This document shows, piece by piece, positions 7,225-16,014 of a stretch of DNA of 36,598 bases. The translations under genes and the position numbers were made by a program. Source of the DNA: an uncultured Lachnospiraceae bacterium (GTDB taxonomy: Bacteria > Bacillota > Clostridia > Lachnospirales > Lachnospiraceae); assembly GCA_949948715.1 (NCBI GenBank), contig CATLGW010000025.1, positions 1-36,598 of the forward strand. The letters are read 5' to 3'. Position 1 is the stretch's first letter. Every line of letters starts with the position of its first letter. Under the pieces are notes generated by a model. That model was given only the letters and a program-made list of their open reading frames with translations, was not told the origin of the DNA and ran no database searches.

Positions 7225-8643
7225 TCATCCCTTCCGCCGAAGCTTGGCGAAAAAGAACCCGTCCGTATCCATATACCCGGGAAGCATCTGTATACAGGCA
7301 TTCCCGAACCTTTCGTCCGCATCCTCCCCCCGTCCCCGGCATTGCGCCAGAAGCTCTTTTACCTGTTCCCTCTGCTTCCTAAGCTCCGGCGGCAGATATT
7401 CCGTGATGTCCGCTGGCTCAAAGGGAAAATGATCCAGAATCCACCTGACCGTCTCCTCATTCTCCTCCCGGCGCACCGTGCAGGTACTGTAGAGCAAAAT
7501 CCCTCCCGGCTTCACGTACTGCCAACTATGGGCGACAATCTTTCGCTGAAGCCCGGTGATCTCCTCCAGTCTCCCGGGGGTTATGTGATATTTGATATCC
7601 CGCTTTTTCCCCAGAACTCCCAGCCCCGAACAGGGCACATCCAGTATCACCGCATCCGCCTGCTCCACATACGCCTGATCCGTACAGGCTGCGTCATAGA
7701 GCTCCACCGTCAGATTGCGGGCCCCCATTCGCTCCCCGTTCTCACGGATGCGCGCCAGCTTTCCCTCAGAGACATCCCTGGCCAACACCCTGGCCGCCCT
7801 CTCACAGGCCAGAAGGCTTTTCCCACCGGGGGCCGCACAGACGTCCATGACAAACTCCGTGCCGGAGAGCCCCATGGCCTCCACCGCCAGAGCGGAGCTG
7901 GCATCCTGCACCAGAAAGGCCCCTTCCGCAAAGCCGGGGAGGGAGCTTACTCCCTCCAGGTTTTCCAACAGATACAGATAGGGCAGATATACGCTTTTTT
8001 GCGCCGTAACCCCCCGTTCTCGCATCCTCTCCACAAGACTCTCCCGCTTTACCTCCTCCAGATCGGTGCGAAACCTGACCGATACGGGATGTATTCTCAG
8101 CAGACTCTCTAAGAGTGTTTCCGTAATTTCCCTTCCGTATTCCCCCAGCCACATTTCCACCAGCCACCCGGGCTGAGAATATTTCACCGAGAGATAGGTC
8201 CCCTCCTCCCTCTCGTCCGGCAGCGGCAGATGCTCCTTCCTCCTGACCAGATTCCTGAGCACTCCGTTCACAAATCCCTTCAGATTCCGAAACTGCCGCT
8301 TCCCGGCCAGCTTGCAGGCCTCATCGCAAACGGATCTGTCCGGCACACTGTCCATATAGAGAATCTGATAGGCGCTCATGCGCAGGATGCAGCGGATAAA
8401 GGGCTTCATCTTGTGCACGGGCACCGAGGAAATGCCGTCCAGATAATAGTCCAGCTCGATCCGTCTCTCCGTTACGCCCTCCGTCACCCGTTTGACAAAC
8501 GCCTTCTTCGGTCCCTCCAGATAATCATATTTATCCAGCGCGGAAGCGATCAGCCGGTTAGAGAAGGTCTGCTCCCGCTCCATGGCAAGCAAAATCTCCA
8601 CCGCCAGCTCCCTGGCATCCACGCTCTTTTTGTCAGTCGTCAT
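7225..8643 (-). CDS. rsmB: 16S rRNA m5C967 methyltransferase RsmB
   Basis: This 472-aa enzyme methylates C967 of 16S rRNA. An N-terminal NusB-like RNA-binding domain (about 5-135) precedes a SAM-dependent methyltransferase domain. SAM binding is marked by MDVCAAPGGKS (266-276). The two active-site cysteines are in PCSG (337-340) and STC (386-388). Its start overlaps the end of the upstream YugP-family gene by 11 nt, which indicates co-translation within the fmt-rsmB-rlmN block. Confidence 0.95.
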   Translation of the reverse strand: MTTDKKSVDARELAVEILLAMEREQTFSNRLIASALDKYDYLEGPKKAFVKRVTEGVTERRIELDYYLDGISSVPVHKMKPFIRCILRMSAYQILYMDSVPDRSVCDEACKLAGKRQFRNLKGFVNGVLRNLVRRKEHLPLPDEREEGTYLSVKYSQPGWLVEMWLGEYGREITETLLESLLRIHPVSVRFRTDLEEVKRESLVERMRERGVTAQKSVYLPYLYLLENLEGVSSLPGFAEGAFLVQDASSALAVEAMGLSGTEFVMDVCAAPGGKSLLACERAARVLARDVSEGKLARIRENGERMGARNLTVELYDAACTDQAYVEQADAVILDVPCSGLGVLGKKRDIKYHITPGRLEEITGLQRKIVAHSWQYVKPGGILLYSTCTVRREENEETVRWILDHFPFEPADITEYLPPELRKQREQVKELLAQCRGRGEDADERFGNACIQMLPGYMDTDGFFFAKLRRKG

Positions 8644-9355
8644 TTCTTCTGCCGCCTCCTCCGTAGAGCAGCACCAGCCTCAAAAGCTGCAGGGCGGAGG
8701 CCGCGGCGGCAGCCACATAGGTGAAGGCCGCGGCCGTCAGAACCTTCCGGCAGCCTCTCTTTTCCTCCCCTGTCAAAAGTCCGTATTCCTCCACCTTCTG
8801 CAGCGCCCTGCGGGAAGCGTTAAACTCCACCGGAAGGGTCACCACCTGAAACAGCACCGTGAGGGCGAACGCCCATATTCCCACGGCGATCAGCGTCTGG
8901 TTCCAGCTTAAAATCACGCCCAGCAGGATAAGCGGTATGCTGAGCCGGTTTCCGATATTTACCACGGGAACCAGGGCCGAGCGGATGGAAATGGGCACAT
9001 ATCCCCTGGCATGCTGGATGGCATGGCCGCACTCATGGGCCGCCACGCCCACCGCCGTGACGGAGGCGCCGTTATAATTGCTGTAGGACAGCCTCACCGT
9101 GTTGGTCCGCGGGTCATAATGATCCCCGCCCTCCCTGGAGAGGCACTCGATCTGCACATTGTGCAGCCCCTCATTGTTCAAGATCCGCCTGGCGGCTTCG
9201 CCGCCGGTGAGACCGCTCATATTCCGCATCCCGCTGTACTTGCGCATACTGCTGTTTACCATGGCGCTGGCCAAAAGTCCCAGAATCAAACCCAGTATCA
9301 CCAATATATAGGTGGGATCAAAATACATCCCGTAATAGCCGTATCCATATCTCAT
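8633..9355 (-). CDS. YugP-family membrane zinc metallopeptidase
   Basis: A 240-aa membrane protein with a strong ribosome binding site (GGAGGT before the ATG). An N-terminal hydrophobic helix (about 15-34) is followed by a soluble segment with the zinc-protease motif HECGH (107-111), then further hydrophobic segments (about 127-165 and near the C-terminus). This matches the YugP family of putative membrane zinc peptidases, commonly found between fmt and rsmB in Clostridia. To my knowledge the substrate is not known. The C-terminal coding sequence overlaps the rsmB start. Confidence 0.85.
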   Translation of the reverse strand: MRYGYGYYGMYFDPTYILVILGLILGLLASAMVNSSMRKYSGMRNMSGLTGGEAARRILNNEGLHNVQIECLSREGGDHYDPRTNTVRLSYSNYNGASVTAVGVAAHECGHAIQHARGYVPISIRSALVPVVNIGNRLSIPLILLGVILSWNQTLIAVGIWAFALTVLFQVVTLPVEFNASRRALQKVEEYGLLTGEEKRGCRKVLTAAAFTYVAAAAASALQLLRLVLLYGGGGRRNDD

Positions 9356-9412
9356 ATTTTTACCTCCTCGTATACAACAGCCCAGACCTGTCCGGTGTGC
9401 TCGCGAACCGGG

Positions 9413-10369
9413 TTAGTCCCTCCCGAACCGCTCGCCCGCGGCTGCCTTGACTCCCAGGAGAAAATCGTGAGCGCTCATGCGCTTCTTTCCCTCCCACTGC
9501 AGCTCGTAAATTCGAAGGAAGCCCTCTCCTGTGGCCGCCTCTATATAATCCCTGGTGACAGCGGTGATCTCCCCCGGCCGGGCTAAGCCCCCGGGACGCT
9601 CCTCTGCCTCCTTTGCCCCCACCGGAACCGCCCGCCACAGCTTAAGCTGCTTTCCCCGGTAGTAGGTGTACGCGCTGGGCCAGGGAGTCAGGCCGCGAAT
9701 CAGGCGGTCTATGACCCCGGCGCTTTTCTCGAAGTCTATCTCCCCCATGCCCTTGTCAATGACGGAGACATAACTGGCAAGCTCCTCCTTCTGTCCTTCG
9801 GGGACGATCTTCCCCTCCTCCAGGAGAGCCAGGGTTTCCACCACAGACTCGCCCCCCAGCGCTGCCAGCTTGTCATGCAGCGTCTGAAAGGTATCCGTAT
9901 CCTCTATTTCCACCTCTTTTCGGTACAGTATGTCCCCGCAGTCCAGTTTAAGCGCCATCCGCTGCACCGTAACCCCGGTCTTTCGCTCCCCGTCAATAAT
10001 CGCGTGCTGTATGGGGGACGCTCCCCTGTACTTGGGCAGCAGGGACGCATGAATGTTCAGGCAGCCGTATTTTGGAATATCCAGTATCTCCTGAGACAAA
10101 AGCTGTCCAAAGGCCGCCACGATATACACATCCGCCGGGTGACTCCTAAGCTCCTCCACCGCCTCCGGCCGTTTGATTCTCTCAGGCTGGAGCACGGGTA
10201 TGTCATACTTAAGGGCACATTCCTTCACAGGGGGATACTGCAGCGCGCCGCTCCTTCCCTTGGGCCTGTCGGGCTGGGTGACCACAGCCACGATCTCATG
10301 CCCGGCCTTTTTCAATGCCTCCAGGGCGCTCACCGCAAAATCCGGCGTTCCCATAAATACTATCTTCAT
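9413..10369 (-). CDS. fmt: Methionyl-tRNA formyltransferase
   Basis: This enzyme formylates Met-tRNA(fMet) using 10-formyl-tetrahydrofolate. I choose the ATG at 10369 (318 aa, MKIVFMGTPDF) because GGAGCGT precedes it and it gives the canonical family start; the frame is open to 10393. The catalytic Asn and His are in NIH (105-107), followed by SLLPKYRGASPIQ, and the Asp is in LDCGDILY. The C-terminal domain (about 210-318) fits the tRNA-binding module. The ribosome binding site overlaps the def stop codon, so def and fmt are translationally linked. Confidence 0.95.
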   Translation of the reverse strand: MKIVFMGTPDFAVSALEALKKAGHEIVAVVTQPDRPKGRSGALQYPPVKECALKYDIPVLQPERIKRPEAVEELRSHPADVYIVAAFGQLLSQEILDIPKYGCLNIHASLLPKYRGASPIQHAIIDGERKTGVTVQRMALKLDCGDILYRKEVEIEDTDTFQTLHDKLAALGGESVVETLALLEEGKIVPEGQKEELASYVSVIDKGMGEIDFEKSAGVIDRLIRGLTPWPSAYTYYRGKQLKLWRAVPVGAKEAEERPGGLARPGEITAVTRDYIEAATGEGFLRIYELQWEGKKRMSAHDFLLGVKAAAGERFGRD

Positions 10370-10376
10370 ACGCTCC

Positions 10377-10859
10377 TCACTCCTCGTCCTCATCCTCGGG
10401 CGTCACATCCTGCAGCTCACCTTCCACCTTCTCCACATACATATGTCCCTCCAGGTGATCCAGCTCATGGCAGATGGCCCTGGCTAAAAGCTCCGTACCC
10501 TCCAGTTCAAAGGGCTTCATGTTCACATCCAGGGCCACCGCCTTCACATATTCGGGCCTGGTGACAATGCCGTGCTTGCCGGGAAGGCTCAGGCAACCCT
10601 CGCTCCCCGTCTGCTCGCCGCTGCTCTCCACAATCCTGGGATTGATGAGAATGTGGGGATCTTCCCCCGTGGTGTCGATCACCACGATTCTCTTTAAAAT
10701 TCCCACCTGGGGCGCTGCCAGACCCACGCCGTTTGCCTCATACATGGTCTCCAGCATATCCTCGATCAGCTCCCTGGTCCGGGGAGTCATTTCCGTCACT
10801 TCCTTGCATCTTTTTGTGAGAACCTCGTCGCCGTACTCTCTGATGTTGCGTATCGCCAT
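10377..10859 (-). CDS. def: Peptide deformylase
   Basis: This 160-aa metalloenzyme removes the formyl group from nascent peptides. All three family motifs are present: GVGLAAPQVG (44-53), EGCLS (87-91, metal-binding Cys) and HELDH (131-135, two metal-binding His and the catalytic Glu). The tail is acidic (TPEDEDEE). It sits between priA and fmt, the usual pairing of formylation and deformylation genes. Confidence 0.96.
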   Translation of the reverse strand: MAIRNIREYGDEVLTKRCKEVTEMTPRTRELIEDMLETMYEANGVGLAAPQVGILKRIVVIDTTGEDPHILINPRIVESSGEQTGSEGCLSLPGKHGIVTRPEYVKAVALDVNMKPFELEGTELLARAICHELDHLEGHMYVEKVEGELQDVTPEDEDEE

Positions 10860-10902
10860 ATTGATATCATTCCTTTCTGCTCTGTTTTGCGCCTTCTCCC
10901 GG

Positions 10903-13146
10903 TCAGATTGTGTTCATAGGGTCAAAGTCGAACTGTACCGACTCCCCACCGGGGGGCATGAGCCTTAAACCTTCCTCCAGCGCATCCTTCACCTGCACCA
11001 GTTCCGCGTATTTCCCATGCTTTACATAGAATACAAACCGGAATACATCGTTTATCCTTCCGATGGAGGCGGGCGCCGGACCGATCACCTGCACACCCCT
11101 TGAGCCTCCGTCCCCCTCTATAGACTTTACCATGTCCGACAGCCTCTTAGCAAGCTGTTTCGCACAATCCTCGCTTTTCCCGTAAACCTGTACCGCCAGC
11201 ATATGGGAAACCGGCGGATAGCCGGACATTTCCCGATAGAGAAGCTCCTCCCCATAGAATCCCCCGTAATCCTGAGCCGCCGCATAAATCACCGCGTAGT
11301 GCTCCGGCTGATAGGTCTGTATCACCGCCTCGCCAAAAAGCTCTCCCCTGCCGGCCCGGCCCACTGCCTGGGTTAAAAGCTGGAAGGTTCTTTCACCGCA
11401 GCGAAAATCATGGGCTCCCAGGGACAAATCCGCCGCCAGAACCCCCACCAGGGTCACATTGGGAAAATCGTGCCCCTTCACAATCATCTGGGTGCCGATG
11501 AGCACATCCGCCTCGCCGCCCCCAAAGGCAGCCAGAATCCTCTCATAGCTGTCCTTCTTTTTGGTGGTGTCTCCGTCCATGCGCAGACAGCGCACCCCCG
11601 GAAACAGCTCTTTTAGCTTTTCCTCTATCTGCTGGGTTCCCGCCTTGAAGCCCATAATATATTTCGATCCGCAGTCGGGGCAAGTTTCGGGCTTCGGCTT
11701 CTGATAGCCGCAGTAATGGCAGATCAGCCTGCCTCCCTGGTGCTCCGACAGGGACACATCGCAGTGGGGACATTTCATCACATGACCGCAGGCCCTGCAG
11801 GACACAAAGCCGGCATAGCCCCTGCGGTTTAAAAAGAGCATACTCTGCTGCCCCTTTAAAAGGCGGTCCCCCAGAAGCTCCTGCAGCCTCCGGCTGAAAA
11901 TGGAACGGTTTCCCGCTTTGAGTTCCGCCCGCAGATCCGCGATATGTACTTTGGGAAGGGTTCCTCCCGTCAGGCGCTCATCCAATGTAAACAGCCGGTA
12001 CTCCCCTCTTTTCGCCCGGTAATAGGCCTCCAGGGAAGGGGTGGCGCTTCCCAGCACCAGGCTGGCGCCGCTTTGCCTGGCCGCCTCTCTGGCCACCTCC
12101 CTGGCGTGATACTTGGGAGTGCTCTCGCTCTTGTAGCTCCCCTCGTGCTCCTCATCCATGACAATCAGCCCCAGATCCGGAAAGGGGGTGAAAAGAGCCG
12201 AACGGGGACCTATGATCACATCGATCTCACCGTGCTTTGCTCTCTCGCACTGATCGTACTTTTCCCCGGGGGACAGGGTGGAATTCATCACGCTGACCCT
12301 GTCCCCGAATCTTCTGTAAAAGCGGAGCAGCGTCTGATAGGTCAGGGCAATCTCCGGTATCAGCATGATCGCCTGTCTGCCCCTTGCCACCACCTCCTCT
12401 ATCAGCCGCATATACACCTCGGTCTTGCCGCTGCCGGTAACGCCGTGAATCAGGTAGACGCCCCTTTGCCCGGCCTCGTAATCCCGCAGAAATTCCTCCA
12501 CAATATACCGCTGGCCTTCGCTCAGGGAAAGGAGTCCGCCCTCCTGCCCCGACACCCTCACGGGATTGCGGTACTCCGAAACGGAGACCACCCTGAGGAC
12601 CCCCTCCCGCTCCAGGCTTTTCACGGTGGCGGAGGAGACCCCCAGCTTTCCCGTGATCCACTGGTAGGGTATCTCCTCCTGTCTGGAAAGGGCCTCCAAC
12701 AGTCTCGCCTTGGCTCCCTGGCGCCTGCGCTCGCAGGCACCCTTGAGAGAAATAAGCTCCTCCCTGCCAAGGAGCCGCTCCACCCACCTGCGAGCAAGGG
12801 GCTTTACCGCCCTCTTTGCCGGAAGCACGGTCTTTAGCGCCTGTATCATGGTCCCGCCGTAATTGCGTCTGATAAAAGCCGCCAGGGCAATCATGCGGTC
12901 CTGGGCATCCACGGCCTTCTCCTCTATCTCCAGGACGTCCTTTATGCGGGAGGGGTCAAACCGGCACTCCTCCCCCAGACCCACACAATAGCCCAGTCTG
13001 CGGGTATTGCCGTTTCCGAAGGGGACCGCCACGCACATCCCCACCTCCAGCCTGCCCCTCAGCCTCTCCGGCACGCGGTACTGAAAGGCCCTATCCAGTT
13101 TTTCATGGGAGATATCAATAATGATATCGGCATACCGTTCACTCAA
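10903..13146 (-). CDS. priA: Primosomal replication restart helicase PriA
   Basis: This 747-aa superfamily-2 helicase reloads the replisome at stalled forks. The N-terminal DNA-binding region is followed by Walker A GVTGSGKT (235-242), the DEEH box, the GSATPSLEAY motif and a zinc-binding insert with four CxxC pairs (CRACG, CPHC, CHYC, CPDC). The C-terminal helicase motifs include GTQMIVKGHDFPNV and QAVGRAGR. Its ATG overlaps the murE stop codon by 4 nt, indicating coupled translation. Confidence 0.96.
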   Translation of the reverse strand: MSERYADIIIDISHEKLDRAFQYRVPERLRGRLEVGMCVAVPFGNGNTRRLGYCVGLGEECRFDPSRIKDVLEIEEKAVDAQDRMIALAAFIRRNYGGTMIQALKTVLPAKRAVKPLARRWVERLLGREELISLKGACERRRQGAKARLLEALSRQEEIPYQWITGKLGVSSATVKSLEREGVLRVVSVSEYRNPVRVSGQEGGLLSLSEGQRYIVEEFLRDYEAGQRGVYLIHGVTGSGKTEVYMRLIEEVVARGRQAIMLIPEIALTYQTLLRFYRRFGDRVSVMNSTLSPGEKYDQCERAKHGEIDVIIGPRSALFTPFPDLGLIVMDEEHEGSYKSESTPKYHAREVAREAARQSGASLVLGSATPSLEAYYRAKRGEYRLFTLDERLTGGTLPKVHIADLRAELKAGNRSIFSRRLQELLGDRLLKGQQSMLFLNRRGYAGFVSCRACGHVMKCPHCDVSLSEHQGGRLICHYCGYQKPKPETCPDCGSKYIMGFKAGTQQIEEKLKELFPGVRCLRMDGDTTKKKDSYERILAAFGGGEADVLIGTQMIVKGHDFPNVTLVGVLAADLSLGAHDFRCGERTFQLLTQAVGRAGRGELFGEAVIQTYQPEHYAVIYAAAQDYGGFYGEELLYREMSGYPPVSHMLAVQVYGKSEDCAKQLAKRLSDMVKSIEGDGGSRGVQVIGPAPASIGRINDVFRFVFYVKHGKYAELVQVKDALEEGLRLMPPGGESVQFDFDPMNTI

Positions 13147-14609
13147 TCTCTCTCCTCCAGGATTTCCCGAATCAGCTCCCGCTCATCCATAGGGTATTTC
13201 ACTCCCTTGATCTCCTGATAATCCTCGTGCCCCTTGCCCGCCAGAACAATGATATCCCCGGGCTCCCCGTTTTCTATGGCATAGCGGATGGCTTCCTTTC
13301 TGTCACAGATCATACTGTACTTACCCTCCGTCCGCTCCATACCCGTCCGGATGTCGTCCATGATGGCCCCAGGCTCCTCAAACCGGGGATTGTCGGAGGT
13401 GATCACGGTGAAATCCGCCAGTCTCCCGCTGACCTCCCCCATCTCAAAGCGCCTCTGAGGTGAACGGTTGCCTCCGCAACCGAACACGCACACCAGCCTG
13501 TGGGGCTCATATTCCCGCAGGGTAGTCAGGAGACTCTGAAGCGCCATGGCATTGTGAGCGTAGTCGATCAGCAGCGTAAAGTCATCCGACACCTTCACCA
13601 TCTCAATGCGCCCCTTGACCCTGGCAGCCAGAAGGGCCCTGCGGATATTCTCCCCGCTCACCCGAAAATGCCTGCAGATGGCGATGGCCGCCAGGGCATT
13701 GTACACACTGAACCGCCCCGGAGTGCCCACCTCCGCCTCCAGCTCGATCAGACCCTTTGTCTCAAAGGCCACCCCCAGCTCCCCGGGCTTTCGCACCAGA
13801 CGAAGTTTTTCCGCCCGCAGCATACACGCTGTCCCCAGGCCAAAACTCTCCAGGGCACAGGTATGTCCCTGGGTCACCTGGTCTGTATGACTGTCGTCGC
13901 CGTTTACGATGCCCACCCTGCACTGCCTGAACAACAGCCTTTTGCAGCTCAAATAGTCCTCAAAGCTGTCGTGCTCTCCGGGCCCGATATGATCCGGCTC
14001 CAGATTGGTGAAAATACCGTAGTCAAACACGAATCCCTGAGTTCTGTGAAGCTTTAACGCCTGGGAGGACACCTCCATCACCACCGCGTCCATCCCCTCC
14101 TGCACCATCCGGGCAAAATACTGCTGCAGCAGATAGGATTCCGGGGTTGTATTGGCCGCAGGGATATGTTCGTCACCGATCACCACCTCAATGGTGCCCA
14201 CCAACCCCACCCGAAAACCCGCGTTTTCCAGGATTGTTTTCACCAGATAGGAGGTGGTGGTCTTTCCCTTGGTTCCGGTGATGCCGATCACCTGCAGCTT
14301 TCTGGCCGGATGCCCGAACCGGGCCGCGGAGATAAAGGCCATGGCATAACGGGTGTCCGCCACCCGTATCAGCACTGCCCCCGACTCCTCCAACCCCTGT
14401 ATCGGCTTAGACACCACCAGGGCCGCGGCCCCCCTGGCTACCGCTTCCCCGGCGAACTCATGTCCGTCGGCTTGGGTCCCCTCGATGCAGATAAAGAGAC
14501 ATCCGGGAACCACCTTCCGGGAGTCGTAGGCCACCTCCGTTATTTCAATGTCCGTCCTGCCCTGTTCACAGGTATATTCCAGAGATTCCAGCAGATGGGT
14601 CAATTTCAT
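13143..14609 (-). CDS. murE: UDP-MurNAc-tripeptide synthetase MurE (meso-DAP type)
   Basis: This 488-aa Mur ligase adds the third residue of the peptidoglycan stem peptide. ATP binding is marked by GTKGKTT (112-118). The amino-acid selectivity motif is DNPR (406-409), which in this family goes with meso-diaminopimelate rather than lysine. This implies a DAP-containing wall, consistent with Clostridia. The start has AGGAAGG upstream. It appears to be the first gene of the block running to rlmN. I saw no convincing promoter in the 196 bp upstream, though AT-rich -10-like sequences are present. Confidence 0.95.
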   Translation of the reverse strand: MKLTHLLESLEYTCEQGRTDIEITEVAYDSRKVVPGCLFICIEGTQADGHEFAGEAVARGAAALVVSKPIQGLEESGAVLIRVADTRYAMAFISAARFGHPARKLQVIGITGTKGKTTTSYLVKTILENAGFRVGLVGTIEVVIGDEHIPAANTTPESYLLQQYFARMVQEGMDAVVMEVSSQALKLHRTQGFVFDYGIFTNLEPDHIGPGEHDSFEDYLSCKRLLFRQCRVGIVNGDDSHTDQVTQGHTCALESFGLGTACMLRAEKLRLVRKPGELGVAFETKGLIELEAEVGTPGRFSVYNALAAIAICRHFRVSGENIRRALLAARVKGRIEMVKVSDDFTLLIDYAHNAMALQSLLTTLREYEPHRLVCVFGCGGNRSPQRRFEMGEVSGRLADFTVITSDNPRFEEPGAIMDDIRTGMERTEGKYSMICDRKEAIRYAIENGEPGDIIVLAGKGHEDYQEIKGVKYPMDERELIREILEERD

Positions 14610-14805
14610 ATTGCTTACCTTCCTTATACCGGATTAAAATGATTCTATCCTATTTTACTCTTTTTTGCGGTATTCTACTACCCCCTAAAAGGAAAACCGT
14701 GGGGAAATTTGTTTTTCCTCTTTATAAAAAGAGCTTCCCGGCCGATAAAGAAACTGAAAAAGAATCATAACGACAGAATGCGAAACTTAAACAAGGAGGC
14801 AGATT

Positions 14806-15051
14806 ATGACGATGGGAATAAACGAAATGCAGCAGATCATAGACTCCATGGAAAGCACTGTCAGGCTGCAGAACCGGGCCAGAGCCGAGAGACGGGCCCG
14901 GAAGGCCGAGCAGGAACAGAAGGAATTTAAGGAAAAGCTGATGCGCGCCGCCGTAAGCAAGATGGAGGCGGACGGCATGGCGGCAAAGGTAAAGGGCAGC
15001 GACGACGCAGTACAGAGAGATCAGCTTGTGGGGCTGCTTGGCGGATTTTAG
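14806..15051 (+). CDS. Small charged helical protein, unknown function
   Basis: An 81-aa protein preceded by a strong AAGGAGG six bases before the ATG. The central part is very rich in Arg, Lys, Glu and Ala (RARAERRARKAEQEQKEFKEK), predicting a long amphipathic helix. A tail DQLVGLLGGF follows. There is no signal peptide or membrane helix. It lies alone between murE (divergent) and the XRE genes (convergent) and ends in a hairpin. I do not recognise a family. Confidence 0.75.
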   Translation: MTMGINEMQQIIDSMESTVRLQNRARAERRARKAEQEQKEFKEKLMRAAVSKMEADGMAAKVKGSDDAVQRDQLVGLLGGF

Positions 15052-15069
15052 AGGCGCTGCCTCTATTTT
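15049..15069 (+). terminator. Shared hairpin terminator between convergent genes
   Basis: TAGAGGC (15049-15055), loop GCT, GCCTCTA (15059-15065), then TTTT. The left arm begins with the stop codon of the plus-strand gene. The right arm ends with the stop codon of the minus-strand XRE gene. The T run favours termination of the plus-strand gene; on the minus strand it is not followed by a T run. Confidence 0.6.
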
Positions 15070-15401
15070 CCCGGCCTCCTCATGGCCCTGGCCACATCCA
15101 AAAGATATCTCTGTTCCTCCTCCGACAGCTCTTTCACAATCCGGTACAGCTCCGCCAATATCCTGGTACTGAACAAAATCCCCTTCGTATCCTCCATCTC
15201 CCCCAGCCCGCGCAGAAGCCAGTCCCTGTTTATGTTCAGGGTCCGGCAGAGAGCATTGACGACGATCTTCTGCGGAACCGTCTTGTTTTTCTCAAGATTA
15301 AATATGACGCCGCGGGATACGCCGATGGTCTCCGCCAGAGAATTCTGCGTATAGCCGTTCTTTTTGCGAACATAATTCAGCCTTTCCCCCAGAGTATTCA
15401 T
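15063..15401 (-). CDS. XRE-family transcriptional regulator (copy A)
   Basis: A 112-aa protein if started at the ATG at 15401, which aligns with the paralogue's MNTLGERL start and has GAGG upstream; ATGs at 15407 and 15422 are alternatives. An N-terminal helix-turn-helix covers about residues 3-62 (NGYTQNSLAETIGVSRGVIFNLE, NKTVPQKIV). The C-terminal tail contains LSEEEQRYLLDVARAM. It is a close paralogue of the protein encoded at 15518-15865. Both probably repress by binding palindromic DNA. It has its own candidate promoter at 15441-15471. Confidence 0.88.
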   Translation of the reverse strand: MNTLGERLNYVRKKNGYTQNSLAETIGVSRGVIFNLEKNKTVPQKIVVNALCRTLNINRDWLLRGLGEMEDTKGILFSTRILAELYRIVKELSEEEQRYLLDVARAMRRPGK

Positions 15402-15440
15402 AGCCATTTTCCTCACTCCCATATCTTTAGTCGCAAGGAT

Positions 15441-15471
15441 ATCATAGCATAAACCAAAAGAAAAAATGCAA
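15441..15471 (-). promoter_or_regulatory. Candidate promoter of XRE copy A
   Basis: On the minus strand an extended -10 TGC-TATGAT (TATGAT at 15446-15441) lies 19 nt after TTGCAT (15471-15466). The spacing is long, so the extended -10 probably carries recognition. The -35 lies within the inverted repeat at 15462-15514. Confidence 0.45.
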
Positions 15472-15514
15472 TTCCTTCACGAGTTGTACTTCCACGCGCA
15501 TGAATTGCATTTTT
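15462..15514 (-). terminator. Long AT-rich stem-loop after XRE copy B
   Basis: The arms AAAAATGCAATTC (15462-15474) and GAATTGCATTTTT (15502-15514) are a perfect 13-bp inverted repeat with a 27-nt loop. A further match TAGCATAAA/TTTATGCTA lies outside it, offset by an 8-nt insertion. On the minus strand the stem is followed by T6CT4, as expected for a terminator of copy B. It also overlaps the copy A promoter. Confidence 0.5.
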
Positions 15515-15517
15515 ATG

Positions 15518-15865
15518 CTACCGGCTGCGCCCCAGCCGCTGCTTCAGGGCCTTTGCCGTGTCCAGGAGATAGAGCTGCTCGTCCTCCGACAGCTCCTGGA
15601 CAAACTCATAGAGCTCCCGCAGCACCCGGTCGCTCTTTGCGGCCTCCTCCCAATTTTCCATCTCCCCGCTGCCTTCCATAAGCCAATCGGCATTGATATG
15701 CAACACGGCGCATATGGCGTTGATGACAATAGCCTGAGGAGCCGTCTTATTTTTCTCCAGATTATAGATAACGCCCCTGGACACTCCGATGGTGTCAGCC
15801 AGGGAATTCTGCGTATAGCCGTACTTTTTGCGGGCATAACTTAACCGTTCCCCTAAAGTGTTCAT
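15518..15865 (-). CDS. XRE-family transcriptional regulator (copy B)
   Basis: A 115-aa protein beginning MNTLGERLSYARKKYGYTQN. The helix-turn-helix is at about 3-62 (SLADTIGVSRGVIYNLEKNK) and the C-terminal tail contains LSEDEQLYLLDTAKAL. Most N-terminal residues are the same as in copy A, so this is a tandem duplication. It is transcribed divergently from the sugar importer. A consensus promoter overlaps the palindrome array at 16006-16201, so autoregulation and control of the importer are likely. Confidence 0.9.
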   Translation of the reverse strand: MNTLGERLSYARKKYGYTQNSLADTIGVSRGVIYNLEKNKTAPQAIVINAICAVLHINADWLMEGSGEMENWEEAAKSDRVLRELYEFVQELSEDEQLYLLDTAKALKQRLGRSR

Positions 15866-15985
15866 CCCGTCCCCATACCTTCCCGTAACCTGCCAAAGCT
15901 ACCTTTTTATATCCCTCCACGCGCCGCAGCACATTCCATTCAAAGAACTGTCCGAATATTTCCTCAATTTTACTGTCCTGCCAAA

Positions 15986-16014
15986 ATTATAGCGAATGAA
16001 AGATGCTTTGTCAA
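15986..16014 (-). promoter_or_regulatory. Consensus promoter of XRE copy B
   Basis: On the minus strand, TTGACA (16014-16009), a 17-nt spacer and TATAAT (15991-15986) match sigma-A consensus exactly. The -35 is part of palindrome copy 16006-16016. The leader before the ATG at 15865 is about 110 nt. Confidence 0.8.

Noticed and set aside
14709..14930. 73-codon plus-strand frame overlapping the 81-aa gene
   Set aside because: No ribosome binding site; the strong AAGGAGG belongs to the ATG at 14806 in another frame.
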